A stretch of DNA of 64,000 nt from Methylobacterium terrae (GTDB taxonomy: Bacteria; Pseudomonadota; Alphaproteobacteria; Rhizobiales; Beijerinckiaceae). The stretch lies in assembly GCF_003173755.1 (NCBI RefSeq), contig NZ_CP029553.1:1288501-1352500 (forward strand), in the 5' to 3' direction. Under the pieces are notes generated by a model. It worked only from the letters and a program-made list of their open reading frames with translations. It did not search any database and was not told the DNA's origin. The translations under genes and the position numbers were made by a program. Of this stretch, positions 46,269-54,780 are shown piece by piece. Each line of letters starts with the position of its first letter. Position 1 is the stretch's first letter.

Positions 46269-46580
46269 TCACCCCTCCTCCGGGATCTCCATGTCGAGGA
46301 GCGCGGCGCTCAACCCCTTGCCGTGGGCGTCGAGCGCCAGCGACCGGGTCACGCCGCCGCCGAGGGCGTCGGTCAGCACGAAGTTGAGGGCGCCGAGGCG
46401 GGGGAGGGCGTAGCGGGTCACCGTGCCGGCGCAGATCCCGGCGAAGTGGGCCTGCACCCGCTCGGGCGTCACGTGGCGCTCGAGGCGCGGGTAATCGGCC
46501 GGATCGTGGGCGATCAGCGAGATGTTGGCGGTGTTGCCCTTGTCACCGGTGCGGGAATGGGCGAGCGCGCGCAGCTTCAT
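46269..46580 (-). CDS. AtuA-related small protein (C-terminal AtuA-like domain)
   Basis: A 103-residue protein matching the short domain found at the C-terminus of full-length AtuA proteins (MKLRALAHSRTGDKGNTANISLIAHD, signature RTGDKGNTANISL; LGALNFVLTDALGGGVTRSL; KGLSAALLDMEI). It starts 11 bp after the stop of the larger AtuA-family gene and follows a GGGAG, so the two chains are probably made together and assemble. Its biochemical role is unknown; AtuA itself is required for acyclic terpene use in Pseudomonas. Confidence 0.85.
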   Translation of the reverse strand: MKLRALAHSRTGDKGNTANISLIAHDPADYPRLERHVTPERVQAHFAGICAGTVTRYALPRLGALNFVLTDALGGGVTRSLALDAHGKGLSAALLDMEIPEEG

Positions 46581-46591
46581 CGTCGTCTCCC

Positions 46592-47929
46592 TCACGCCTC
46601 GAACATCCGCACGCTCGGCCGGGCGAGGGCTGACGGCACCAGCACCGAGAGCACGCCGACGACCTCGCGGGCCGACTTCCAGGCCCCGCCGCCGCCGGCC
46701 GGGCCGTTGGTGTAGAGCGTCTCGACCTCGTTGCCGATCCGCGCCGCCTCGCCGAGGCTGTCGCAGCGCCCGGCGACCCGGATGCGGACCTCGTAGGGCT
46801 CCGCCTCACCGGCGAGGCCGGGGCCGTGCAGCGCGTCGACGCCGATCAGGTCGAAGCGCAATTCGCTCGCCCGCACGCCGGTGAGGTCCAGGCGCTCGCG
46901 CACGATGTCGAGAGCGAGCCGCCCCCGCGCCGCGGCGCCGGGCCCCGCGTAGGAGATCTGGCCCTCGCCGATGTAGGAATCGATCAGCCCGACCGAGACC
47001 TTGAGGAGCCCGGTCGCGGGCAGGCCGCGCCCGCCTGTCACCCGCACCCGGTCCGGGCCGAGGGCCTCTATGGTCACGTGGGAGAAGTCCGCCACCACGT
47101 CGGGCTGGAGGTAGCGGGCGGGGTCGTGCACCTCGTAGAGCAGCTGCTCCTTGCAGGTGGCGAGCGTCACCTCTCCTCCCGATCCCGGCACCTTGGTGAT
47201 CTCGATCCCGCCGTCCTCGTCCACGATGCCGATCGGAAAGCCGAGGCGGGCGAGGCCCGCCACGTCCTTCACCCCCGGATCGGCGAAGTAGCCGCCAGTG
47301 ACCTGGCCGGCGCATTCGAGGAGGTGGCCGGCGAGCGTGCCGCGGCCGAGCCGGTCCCAGTCGTCCATCCGCCAGCCGAAGGCGTGGATGAGGGGTGCGA
47401 GGAACAGCGCCGGATCGCCGACCCGGCCGGTGATGACGACGTCGGCGCCCCGGGCCAGCGCCTCGGCGATGGGACCGGCGCCGAGATAGGCGTTGGCCGA
47501 GATCACCCGGTTGCCGAGGTCGCGCACCCGGCCCCCGGTCTCGAGGATCCCGTAGTCGCCGGCCCCGAGCACCTCCAGCACGTCGTCGCCGGTCACCGCC
47601 GCCACCTTGAGGCCGGCGAGCCCGAGGTCGCGGGCGATCGCCCGGGTCCGCTCCGCGGCGGCGAGCGGGTTCGCCGCGCCCATGTTGGTGACGATGCGGG
47701 TGCCGTTCCTCCGGCACGGCGCCAGCACCGCCCGCATTCGGGCCTCCAGCAGCGGGTCGTAGCCCGCGGCCGGGTCGCGCAGGCGGGCCTGCTGGGCGAG
47801 CGCGATGGTGCGCTCGGCCAGGCACTCGAAGACGAGGTAGTCGAGGGCGCCGTGCTCGGCGAGCTCGAGGGCGGGCTCGATCCGGTCGCCGGCATAGCCG
47901 GCCCCGGCGCCCAGTCGGACGGACGTCAT
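46592..47929 (-). CDS. Acyclic terpene utilization AtuA family protein (DUF1446)
   Basis: A 445-residue DUF1446/AtuA protein. It opens with VRLGAGAGYAGDRIEPALELAEHG and continues with YLVFECLAERTIALAQ, RIVTNMGAANPLAAA, KVAAVTGDDVLEVL, ADVVITGRVGDPALFLAPLI, TLAGHLLECAGQVTGGYFADPG and YEVHDPARYLQPDVVADFSHV. These are the standard blocks of the family, whose exact reaction is undetermined. The C-terminal domain present in full-length AtuA is supplied by the separate downstream gene. It sits between the CitMHS carrier (16-bp gap) and the small subunit in one operon, which suggests catabolism of a carboxylate taken up by the carrier rather than of terpenes. Confidence 0.88.
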   Translation of the reverse strand: MTSVRLGAGAGYAGDRIEPALELAEHGALDYLVFECLAERTIALAQQARLRDPAAGYDPLLEARMRAVLAPCRRNGTRIVTNMGAANPLAAAERTRAIARDLGLAGLKVAAVTGDDVLEVLGAGDYGILETGGRVRDLGNRVISANAYLGAGPIAEALARGADVVITGRVGDPALFLAPLIHAFGWRMDDWDRLGRGTLAGHLLECAGQVTGGYFADPGVKDVAGLARLGFPIGIVDEDGGIEITKVPGSGGEVTLATCKEQLLYEVHDPARYLQPDVVADFSHVTIEALGPDRVRVTGGRGLPATGLLKVSVGLIDSYIGEGQISYAGPGAAARGRLALDIVRERLDLTGVRASELRFDLIGVDALHGPGLAGEAEPYEVRIRVAGRCDSLGEAARIGNEVETLYTNGPAGGGGAWKSAREVVGVLSVLVPSALARPSVRMFEA

Positions 47930-47945
47930 GTGTCTTCTCCTCACG

Positions 47946-49256
47946 TCAGAGCGGGAAGACCCCGAAGGCGACGGCCGCGAAGGTCATCACCACGGAAGCC
48001 GCGAGCAGGAACGGGAAGGTGAACTTCTGGTGGTCGGCGAGGTCGATGCCGCACAGGCCGCAGACCAGGAAGGTCGCCGGCGTCAGCGGGCTCACCGGGA
48101 ACCCGGTCGTCATCTGGCCGAGCAGGGCGCCCTGCGCCACCTGGAGCGGCGGCACGCCGAGCTGGTGGGCGACCTCGGCCACCACCGGCAGCACGCCGAA
48201 GTAGAACGAATCCGGGTCGAACAGCATGCTGAGCGGCATCGAGACGAGGCCGAGGGCGAAGGGGATGTGCGGGGCAAGTCCCGGCGGCACGAAGGCCACC
48301 GCCCCTTGCGCCATCGCCTTCAGCATGCCGGTGCCCTGCATGATACCGGTGAACACGCCCGCCGCGAGCAGGATCGACGCCATCAGGATCGCCGCCTTGG
48401 CGTGGGCGTCGATGCGCTGGCGCTGCGCGTCGACGCTCGGGTAGTTGATGATCAGGGCCAGAGCCGTGCCGAGCATGAACATCAGTGCCGGCGGGATCTT
48501 TTCGGCCATCAGCACCATCGTGCCGAGCACCGCGACGGTCAGCACCAGGTTCGGCCAGAACCGGTCCGGGCGGCGCAACGCCCGCTCCGCGTCGCTCAAG
48601 GAGCGCGCCCCGGCGACGATCGCCTCGCCGCCACCGGCGCCCGCGCGCTTCAGCCGGCGCTCCTCGCGCAGGCCCAGCCAGTACGAGACCGCGAAGATGA
48701 AGGCGAGGCCCACCGCCTGCACCGGGACGAGCGGCGTGAAGATGTCGGGGATCGGCAGTTTCAGCGCCGCGGAGGCCCGGATCATCGGCCCGGTCCAGGG
48801 CAGGAAGTTGACGCCCGCCGCGAGCGAGGCCGCGCAGGCGAGGATGCGCCGGTCGATGCCGACCCGGTCGTAGAGCGGCAGCATCGCGGGAATCGTGATC
48901 AGGAAGGTCACCGCGCCCGAGCCGTCGAGGTGGATCAGGAGCGCGAGCAAGGTCGTGCCGGGCACGATCCGGCTCGGCCGCGTGCCGACGGTGGCGAGGA
49001 TCCGGTCGATGATCGGGTCGAGGAGGCCGGCATCGCTGACGATCCCGAAGAACAGGATCGCGAACACGAACATGCCGACGACCGGCGCCAGGCTCTGGAT
49101 GCCGGAGAGCACGAACTTGCCGGTGTCGAGCCCGAAGCCGCCGACGAGGGCGGCGGCGACCGGGATTACGATCAGCGCCACGAGCGGCGACAGGCGCTTC
49201 GTCAGAATGCAGGCGAGCAGCAGCGCGATGGTGCACAGGCCGAGCAGGGCCAGCAT
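47946..49256 (-). CDS. CitMHS family carboxylate:H+ symporter
   Basis: A 436-residue inner-membrane carrier with about twelve helices. The CitM/CitH-like pattern includes LVGGFGLDTGKFVLSGIQSLAPVVGMFVFAILFFGIVSDAGLLDP (signature FFGIVSDAGLLDP), TTLLALLIHLDGSGAVTFLITIPAMLPLY and MLFDPDSFYFGVLPVV. Characterised members take up metal-citrate complexes; this one may import citrate or another (hydroxy)carboxylate. It is the first gene of the CitMHS-AtuA-AtuA-like operon, divergent from the LysR regulator with 120 bp between them. Confidence 0.92.
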   Translation of the reverse strand: MLALLGLCTIALLLACILTKRLSPLVALIVIPVAAALVGGFGLDTGKFVLSGIQSLAPVVGMFVFAILFFGIVSDAGLLDPIIDRILATVGTRPSRIVPGTTLLALLIHLDGSGAVTFLITIPAMLPLYDRVGIDRRILACAASLAAGVNFLPWTGPMIRASAALKLPIPDIFTPLVPVQAVGLAFIFAVSYWLGLREERRLKRAGAGGGEAIVAGARSLSDAERALRRPDRFWPNLVLTVAVLGTMVLMAEKIPPALMFMLGTALALIINYPSVDAQRQRIDAHAKAAILMASILLAAGVFTGIMQGTGMLKAMAQGAVAFVPPGLAPHIPFALGLVSMPLSMLFDPDSFYFGVLPVVAEVAHQLGVPPLQVAQGALLGQMTTGFPVSPLTPATFLVCGLCGIDLADHQKFTFPFLLAASVVMTFAAVAFGVFPL

Positions 49257-49361
49257 CGCTTCCTCCCAGGGTTTCCGGCGCTCGGGATCGTGGCGCCGTT
49301 GATGACCGGGAAATCACAACCCAGGGTCGGCGATCCGGCAATTGAAAAGATCCGATCGACG

Positions 49362-49380
49362 CCATAGCGTTTCGTTATGG
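49362..49380. promoter_or_regulatory. LysR-type T-N11-A box overlapping the lysR start codon
   Basis: CCATA (49362-49366) and TATGG (49376-49380) form a 5-bp-arm dyad with a 9-bp spacer that contains the T-N11-A core. The right arm includes the ATG of the LysR gene. It sits in the intergenic region shared with the CitMHS operon. Confidence 0.5.
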
Positions 49381-50287
49381 ATCTCAACCTGCGCCACGTC
49401 CGCGCCTTCGTGTCGGTCGCCCACCTGCGCAGCTTCACCCGGGCCGCGGCGCTGCTGAACCTGTCGCAGCCGGCGCTGACCGTGCAGATCCGCCGCCTGG
49501 AGGAGGCGCTGGCGGTGCGGCTCCTCGACCGCAACAGCCGCAGCGTCGAGCCGACCCGGGTCGGGCGCGAGTTGCTGCCGGTGTTCCAGCGCGTGCTGCG
49601 CGAGCTCGACAGCGTCGTGGTCGATACCCGCGACCTCGCGGCGCGCCGGCACGGAACCGTGCGGATCGCGGCCCTGCCCTCGGTGGCGGCGGGCCTCCTG
49701 CCGGACGCGATCGCGGGTTTCCGGGCGGCGCATCCGCGGATGAGCTTCGTCGTCAAGGACGTCATCGCCGAGCGGGTGCTGGCGCTGGTGCGGCGCGAGG
49801 AGGTCGATCTCGGCGTCACCGGCGGCCTCGTGCGCGATCCCGACATCGCGGTGCTGGCGCGCGCCGCGGACGCACTGCACGTCGTGTACCCGGCGGGCCA
49901 CCCGATCGGGGCCGTCGCGACGGTGACCCTGGAGGCGCTGGCCGAGCACCCGCTGGTGCTGATGGATGCCGAGACCAGCGTGCGCGCGGTCGTCGACGCC
50001 GCCTTCGTGGCCGCCGGCCGGCTGCCGGTGACCGCCTGCGAGGCGACCTACATGATGACGGCCGTCGGGATGGTGCGGGCCGGGCTCGGCCTCACCATCC
50101 TGCCCGGCTCCGCCCGCGAGATCCGGGCCGAGCCGGACTTGCGCTCGCGCCCGATCGCCGAGGCGAGCTTTTCCCGCCCGGTCTGCCTGATCGCCAAGGC
50201 CGCCGCCGCACGCTGCCGGCGGCAGCCGAGGATTTCCTGGGGGAGCTGGTGCCGGCGCTGGAGGCGGAGTTTTCGGTGGAGGGATGA
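49377..50287 (+). CDS. LysR family regulator, frameshifted near its 3' end
   Basis: A LysR-type transcription factor of about 303 residues. The N-terminal helix-turn-helix is MDLNLRHVRAFVSVAHLRSF, then TRAAALLNLSQPALTVQIRRLEEAL. The effector-binding domain follows (GTVRIAALPSVAAGLLPDAIAGF, HPLVLMDAETSVRAVV, MVRAGLGLTILPGSA). After FSRPVCLIAKA the frame continues into Arg-rich nonsense to 50519. Shifting one base at the GCC repeat around 50199-50210 restores the normal C-terminus RTLPAAAEDFLGELVPALEAEF and a stop at 50287. A single-base loss, real or from sequencing, is therefore likely. It is divergent from and probably controls the CitMHS-AtuA operon. Confidence 0.85.
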
Positions 50288-50311
50288 AGGGCGACCTTCC
50301 CCTGCGCTTTT

Positions 50312-50368
50312 AAAAAACCTCCGCGTCCTCCCGGGCTCCGCTGACGCAGCCCCGGGAGGACGCGGAGG
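50312..50368 (-). terminator. Rho-independent terminator of the alcohol dehydrogenase gene (repeat copy 5)
   Basis: 18-bp perfect arms CCTCCGCGTCCTCCCGGG (50318-50335) and their complement (50351-50368). On the minus strand the stem is followed by TTTTTTA, a textbook terminator 64 bp beyond the dehydrogenase stop. The centre (CTCCGCTGACGCAGCC) resembles the dispersed intergenic repeats. Confidence 0.88.
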
Positions 50369-50431
50369 ACGGCAGAACAGGGGTCTGAACACCAGGACCC
50401 GCGTTTGCCCTTGGCCCGGGCCGTCAGCCCA

Positions 50432-51577
50432 TCACGCCGCCCGCCCGTGCAGCGACACCCGAAAGAGCTCCCGGAACTCCTCGGCCCCGACCGGCCGGCC
50501 GTTGGTCGCCGTCGAGTGATCCTCGACCGCCCGCGGCACCAGCGCCTCGCACTCGGCCTGCGTCACTCCCATCGCCGCGAGGTCGGCCGGCAGGCCGAGG
50601 TCGCGGTTGAGCGCCTCGATCGCCGCGGCGAGGTCGGCCCCCTCGGGAAGGCCCATCGCCTGGCGCAGCGCGGCGTACTTCGCCTCGCAGGCCGGGGCGT
50701 TGAAGCGCAGGAGGTGGGGCAGGATCACCGCGTTGAGGGTGCCGTGGTGCAGGCGCTTCGCCTTCAGGCCGCCCAGCGCGTGCGACATCGAGTGGACGGC
50801 GCCCAGGCCCTTCTGGAAGGTCATGCCGCCCTCGAGGGCGGCCATCATCATGTCCTCGCGGGCCTCGAGGTCGCTGCCGTCGCGGAACGCGCGGGCGAGG
50901 GAGCGGGTGGCGCGGGCGAGCCCGTCGAGGGCGATCGCCTCGGCCGGCGGGTTGTGGCGCGGGCTGAGATAGGTCTCGATGCAGTGGGTCACCGCGTCCA
51001 TGCCGGTGGCGGCGGTGAGGCCGGGGGGCAGGCCGAGCGTGAGCTCGGGGTCGCAGATCGCCACGTTGGGGATCAGGTGGGGCGAGATGAAGCCGAGCTT
51101 GCGCCCGTCGGCGAGCGTGATGAGGGCGGCGCGGCCGACCTCGCTGCCGGTACCGGCGGTGGTCGGCACCGCGATCACCGGGGGCTGGTCGGCGCGGATG
51201 CGCGGGATGCCGCCGAGGATCGCCGCGTAGGTCGCGAGCGGCTCGTCGTGGGTGGCCAGCAGCGCCACGCCCTTGGCGAGGTCGAGGGGCGAGCCGCCGC
51301 CGACCGCGATCACCGAATCGCAACCTTCCGCCCGGAAGCGGTCGCGGGCCTCGATCGTCGCCTCCTCGGTCGGGTTCTCGGGGGTGCCGTCGAAGACCGG
51401 GGTGTCCGCGGCCAGGCCGGCCGCGCCGAGGACGCGGGCGATCAGGCCGGCCGCCACGACGCCGCGATCGGTGACGATCAGGGGCCGCCGGGCGCCGAGG
51501 AGCGCCAGCTCCTCGCCGATCAGCCGGACGGCGCCGCGCTCGAACTGGATCCGGGTGAGATAGGTGATGAGGCTCAT
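50432..51577 (-). CDS. Iron-containing alcohol dehydrogenase
   Basis: A 381-residue group III (iron-type) NAD(P)-dependent alcohol dehydrogenase. The Rossmann part has VFDGTPENPTEEA and AVGGGSPLDLAKGVAL (GGGS nucleotide motif), then AVPTTAGTGSEVGRAALIT. The metal-site residues are in ATGMDAVTHCIE, HSMSHALGG and HHGTLNAVILPHLLRFNA. Physiological substrates range from butanol to lactaldehyde and maleylacetate; none can be chosen here. The ATG at 51577 opens the conserved MSLITYLTRIQFERGA. It is a single gene ending in a strong terminator; the upstream operon ends about 190 bp away. Confidence 0.92.
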   Translation of the reverse strand: MSLITYLTRIQFERGAVRLIGEELALLGARRPLIVTDRGVVAAGLIARVLGAAGLAADTPVFDGTPENPTEEATIEARDRFRAEGCDSVIAVGGGSPLDLAKGVALLATHDEPLATYAAILGGIPRIRADQPPVIAVPTTAGTGSEVGRAALITLADGRKLGFISPHLIPNVAICDPELTLGLPPGLTAATGMDAVTHCIETYLSPRHNPPAEAIALDGLARATRSLARAFRDGSDLEAREDMMMAALEGGMTFQKGLGAVHSMSHALGGLKAKRLHHGTLNAVILPHLLRFNAPACEAKYAALRQAMGLPEGADLAAAIEALNRDLGLPADLAAMGVTQAECEALVPRAVEDHSTATNGRPVGAEEFRELFRVSLHGRAA

Positions 51578-51763
51578 GGGACGCTGCCTGGTGTGCGCTA
51601 CCTGGTATGACGGAGCCCGGCCGCGGCGCGCGGAGGCACCGGGAGCGCCGCAGCGCCCGTCCCGCTCCTCCCGCACGCCTCTTTCCGGGCATGCGGCAGC
51701 CTAGCACGGGCGGCCGGGATCAGCATTGCAGGCGCGGCATGCTGGGCCGTCACGGGACGTCCG

Positions 51764-52408
51764 TCACCCGGCGGCCTCCAGCAGGGCGTCGGTGCCGAGG
51801 GTCGTGGCGTCGAGGAGCGGCACACCGTCGATCGCGGCCGGCAGGCGCCAGCCGGGCAGGTTGGTGCTCCAGACCAGGACGGCATCGCTGCCGGCGCTCG
51901 CCTCGCGCGCGGCCTGCGCCAGGCGGGGCGGGGGCACGAGGGCGGCGAGGCGGTTCTCGGTGATGCCGAGCGAGGCGGATGCCCCGACGGCGATGCCGGC
52001 CTCTGCGAAGCGGGCGCCGACCAGGGCGGCCTCGTCGGCCCTACCCTGCACCACGAGGCCGAGGCGGCGGATCCCGCCGTCGCGGAGCCGCGCCCGGGCG
52101 GCGAGCGCCGTCGTCACCATCGGCAGGCCGGTGCGGCGGGTCACCGCCGCGCACAGGTCCTCGTCGGGGGTGAAGCCGAGGGCGGCGCCGCGAGTCGCGT
52201 TCCAGCACAGGGCCGAGACACCGGCATCGGCCAGGAGGTCGGCGGCGGCGAGGAAGACCGCCTCGTCGTAAGCCGCGCCCTTCAGCATCGCGCCGTAGGG
52301 CACGCGGGCGTAGCAGGCCTCGGCACGGCCGGCGGTGCGCGCCTCCGTCGCCCGTTCCACCACCCGGTTCGAGGAGGGCAGGATCACCCCGAGGGCCGGA
52401 ACGGTCAT
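51764..52408 (-). CDS. Asp/Glu racemase / maleate isomerase superfamily protein, atypical active site
   Basis: A 214-residue protein of the Asp/Glu/hydantoin racemase superfamily, closest to the maleate isomerase-arylmalonate decarboxylase branch (ALGVILPSSNRVVER at the N-terminus; MVTTALAARARLRDGGIRRLGLVVQG). At the two positions where members usually have catalytic Cys I read Ala71 (CWNATRG) and Ser181 (VWSTNLPG). A Cys68 lies three residues before Ala71. The reaction is therefore uncertain. Its start overlaps the GntR stop by four bases, as the last gene of the six-gene ABC operon, so it probably acts on the imported compound. Confidence 0.75.
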   Translation of the reverse strand: MTVPALGVILPSSNRVVERATEARTAGRAEACYARVPYGAMLKGAAYDEAVFLAAADLLADAGVSALCWNATRGAALGFTPDEDLCAAVTRRTGLPMVTTALAARARLRDGGIRRLGLVVQGRADEAALVGARFAEAGIAVGASASLGITENRLAALVPPPRLAQAAREASAGSDAVLVWSTNLPGWRLPAAIDGVPLLDATTLGTDALLEAAG

Positions 52409-53091
52409 CGTCTCTCTCCCTCGGTGAGCCGGCCCACCAGCAGGGCCTGGGTACGGGCGACGTGGGCGTGCATCAGCGTCCGGGCGCGCTCCGCCTCCCG
52501 CGCCCGCAGGGCCTCCAGGATCGCCCGGTGCTCGGCGAGCGATTCCGCCACCCGCCCGTCCGCCGCCAGGGCGAAGTTGCGCGCCCGCTCCAGCCGCGCG
52601 AAGGCCCGGCCGTGCGCCTCGGCGATGGCCGGGCTGCGGGCCGCCGTCACGATCAGCCGATGGGCCTGGCGGTTGAGGCGGGTATAGGCGTCGCGGTCGT
52701 CCCGCGCCGCCTCCAGGGCGTCCTGCAACCCAGCGAGCCGGTCGAGCTCGGCCGGGTTCATCCGCTCGGCGGCGAGGCCGGCGCAGGCGCTCTCCAGGGC
52801 CGCCTCCAGCTCGAACAGCGGCACCAGGTCGGCGGGATCGAGGCGGGCCACCAGGGCGGTCCGGTTGCGCCGAAGCGTCACCAGGCCCTCGCCGGCAAGG
52901 AGCTTGAGCGCCTCCCGCACCGGCGTGCGGGAGACGCCGAGGCGGGCGACCAGGTCGGGCTCGTTCAAGGCCTCGCCGGGGGCGAGCAGGTTGAGCAGGA
53001 TCAGCCGGCGCAAGGCGGCGGCGGCCTGCTCGGTGAGGGAGGGGGAGGGGCGGGGCGGGGCGTCGGCCAGTGCCCGGTTCGGTTCCGTCAC
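52405..53091 (-). CDS. GntR family regulator, FCD subfamily
   Basis: A 228-residue FadR-type regulator. The winged helix lies at residues about 20-85 (LAPGEALNEPDLVARLGVSRTPVREALKLLAGEGLV; core VSRTPVREAL). The FCD helical domain follows, with FELEAALESACAGLAAERM, NRQAHRLIVTAARSPAIAEAHGR and EHRAILEALRAREAE providing candidate metal-binding His residues. It lies inside the ABC transporter operon, 10 bp after the second permease, and is coupled to the racemase-like gene by an ATGA overlap. It probably senses the imported substrate and acts at the ABC/amidase intergenic region (candidate dyad at 56979). Confidence 0.9.
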   Translation of the reverse strand: MTEPNRALADAPPRPSPSLTEQAAAALRRLILLNLLAPGEALNEPDLVARLGVSRTPVREALKLLAGEGLVTLRRNRTALVARLDPADLVPLFELEAALESACAGLAAERMNPAELDRLAGLQDALEAARDDRDAYTRLNRQAHRLIVTAARSPAIAEAHGRAFARLERARNFALAADGRVAESLAEHRAILEALRAREAERARTLMHAHVARTQALLVGRLTEGERR

Positions 53092-53101
53092 GGGCGCGCA
53101 C

Positions 53102-53914
53102 TCACACCAGCCGCCGCGACAACCCGGTCACCCGCTCCATCACGGCGATCCCCCCGATCGTCGCGACGATCAGGATCCCGGAGAGCGCCGCGATGGTGAC
53201 GTCGAGGCGGCCTTCGAGGTCCTGCCACATCCGGATCGGCAGCATGTCGGTCGCGGCGTCGCGCAGGAACAGCGAGACCGGGATGTTGTCGAACGAGGCC
53301 ATGAAGGCGAGGAACCCGCCCGAGAGGATGCCCGGCCGGATCAGCGGCAGGGTGATGCGGCGAAACGTGTAGAACCGCGAGGCGCCGAGGCTCGCCGAGC
53401 CCTCGAGCAGGGCGGGCTGGAGCTGGGTCAGCGCCGCCACGGTGTTGCGCACCACGTAGGGCACGCAGACCACGGTGTGCCCGAGCACCAGCGTGGCGAC
53501 CGAGACCGGCCAGCCCAGGAGCGAGAAGAACATCAGGCTCGACAGGCCGAAGGCCAGAGCCGGCAGGATCAGGGGCGAGAGGAAGAGGCTGTCGAGGAGC
53601 CGCGCCGACAGGCGCGGCGAGCGCGCCACCGCCAGCGCCGCCAGCACCCCGAGCCCGACCGCGAGGATGGTGGCCAGCACCGCCACCGTGAGGCTGTTCT
53701 TCAAGGCGTAGTGGAGCTGCCAGGCCTCCATCAGCTCGCGGTACCAGCGGAACGAGTAGCCCGGCGGCGGGAAGCGCAGGGACAGCCCGTCGGTGAACGA
53801 GACCACCAGCACGATGAGGGTGGGAGCGAGCAGCAGCACCAGGGCGAGAGCCGAAAGGGCGTGCAGCAGGCCCTCGAACGAGAGCCGGTCGAGGGCGCCC
53901 GGGGAGCGGGACAT
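53102..53914 (-). CDS. ABC transporter permease, polyamine type (PotC-like)
   Basis: A 270-residue membrane component with six helices and the EAA loop LLEGSASLGASRFYTFRRITLPLIRPGILSGG (core GASRFYTFRRITLP). The order LLLAPTLIVLVVSFTDG, FRWYRELM, ALKNSLTVAVLATILAV matches PotC-type importers for spermidine/putrescine-like cations and related compounds. It pairs with the preceding permease (gap of 8 bp), the binding protein and the ATPase in one operon. Confidence 0.92.
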   Translation of the reverse strand: MSRSPGALDRLSFEGLLHALSALALVLLLAPTLIVLVVSFTDGLSLRFPPPGYSFRWYRELMEAWQLHYALKNSLTVAVLATILAVGLGVLAALAVARSPRLSARLLDSLFLSPLILPALAFGLSSLMFFSLLGWPVSVATLVLGHTVVCVPYVVRNTVAALTQLQPALLEGSASLGASRFYTFRRITLPLIRPGILSGGFLAFMASFDNIPVSLFLRDAATDMLPIRMWQDLEGRLDVTIAALSGILIVATIGGIAVMERVTGLSRRLV

Positions 53915-53922
53915 CGTCACTC

Positions 53923-54768
53923 TCAGGTCTGCGCGTAGCCGCGGGCGAGGCGGCCGAGCGCGTTGAAGCCGAGCACCACGGCGAGCACCGCGACGAGGAA
54001 GATCACCGACATCGCCGCCGCGAAGGGCCAGTTCTGCAGCGCGATCGCCTGCTGGTAGATGTAGCCCGGCATGAACAGCATCTGCCCCCCGCCGATCAGC
54101 GACTGGGTGATGAACCCCGAGATCGCCGCCGCGAAGGTCAGCACCGAGCCGGCGATCAGGCCCGGCAGGCAGAGAGGCAGGGTCACGCGGAGGAAGGTGC
54201 GCCAGCGCCCGGCCCCCAGGGCCTCGGAGGCGTCCCACAGGCTCGGGTCGATGCGCGCGAGCGCCGTCATCAGCGGCAGCACCATCAGCGGCATCTGCAC
54301 TTGCGCGAGCGCCGCCACGAGCCCGCCCTCGGCGTAGAGCATCCTGAGCGGCGTCTCGATCAGACCGAGGGAGGAGAGCAGGGAGTTGATCACCCCCTGC
54401 CGCCCCAGGATCACGATCCACGCGAAGGTGCGGATGACCACGCTGGTGAGGAGCGGGGTCAGCACCGCCAGGATGATCAATCCCCGCACCCATCCCCCGG
54501 CCCGGGTCGCGACGAGCGCGAGCGGCAGCCCGAGGACGAGGCAGGCTGCCGTGACCTTGAGCCCGAGCCAGAGCGTGCCCAGCAGCACGCCGAGGCTGAA
54601 CCCGTCGCCCAGGAAGGCCGCGTATTGCGACAGGCCGAAGGTCCCGTCCGCCCCCTGGAGCGAGAGCCACAGGAGCGCGACGAGGGGCGCGGCGAAGAAC
54701 GCCGCGAAGAACAGCGCGAGCGGGCTTGCCAGCCGCAGAGGATAGGTGGTGACGTCCGGCAGAGCCAC
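53923..54768 (-). CDS. ABC transporter permease, polyamine type (PotB-like)
   Basis: A 281-residue permease. N-terminal helix LALFFAAFFAAPLVALLWLSL, ATRAGGWVRGLIILAVLTPLLTSVVIRTFAW, and the EAA loop DASEALGAGRWRTFLRVTLPLCLPGL (core EALGAGRWRTFLRVTLP). RTFAW and GRQGVINSLLSSLGL are typical of PotB homologues. It is the third gene of the operon, 12 bp after the binding protein gene. Confidence 0.92.
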   Translation of the reverse strand: MALPDVTTYPLRLASPLALFFAAFFAAPLVALLWLSLQGADGTFGLSQYAAFLGDGFSLGVLLGTLWLGLKVTAACLVLGLPLALVATRAGGWVRGLIILAVLTPLLTSVVIRTFAWIVILGRQGVINSLLSSLGLIETPLRMLYAEGGLVAALAQVQMPLMVLPLMTALARIDPSLWDASEALGAGRWRTFLRVTLPLCLPGLIAGSVLTFAAAISGFITQSLIGGGQMLFMPGYIYQQAIALQNWPFAAAMSVIFLVAVLAVVLGFNALGRLARGYAQT

Positions 54769-54780
54769 GGCGAAAATTCC

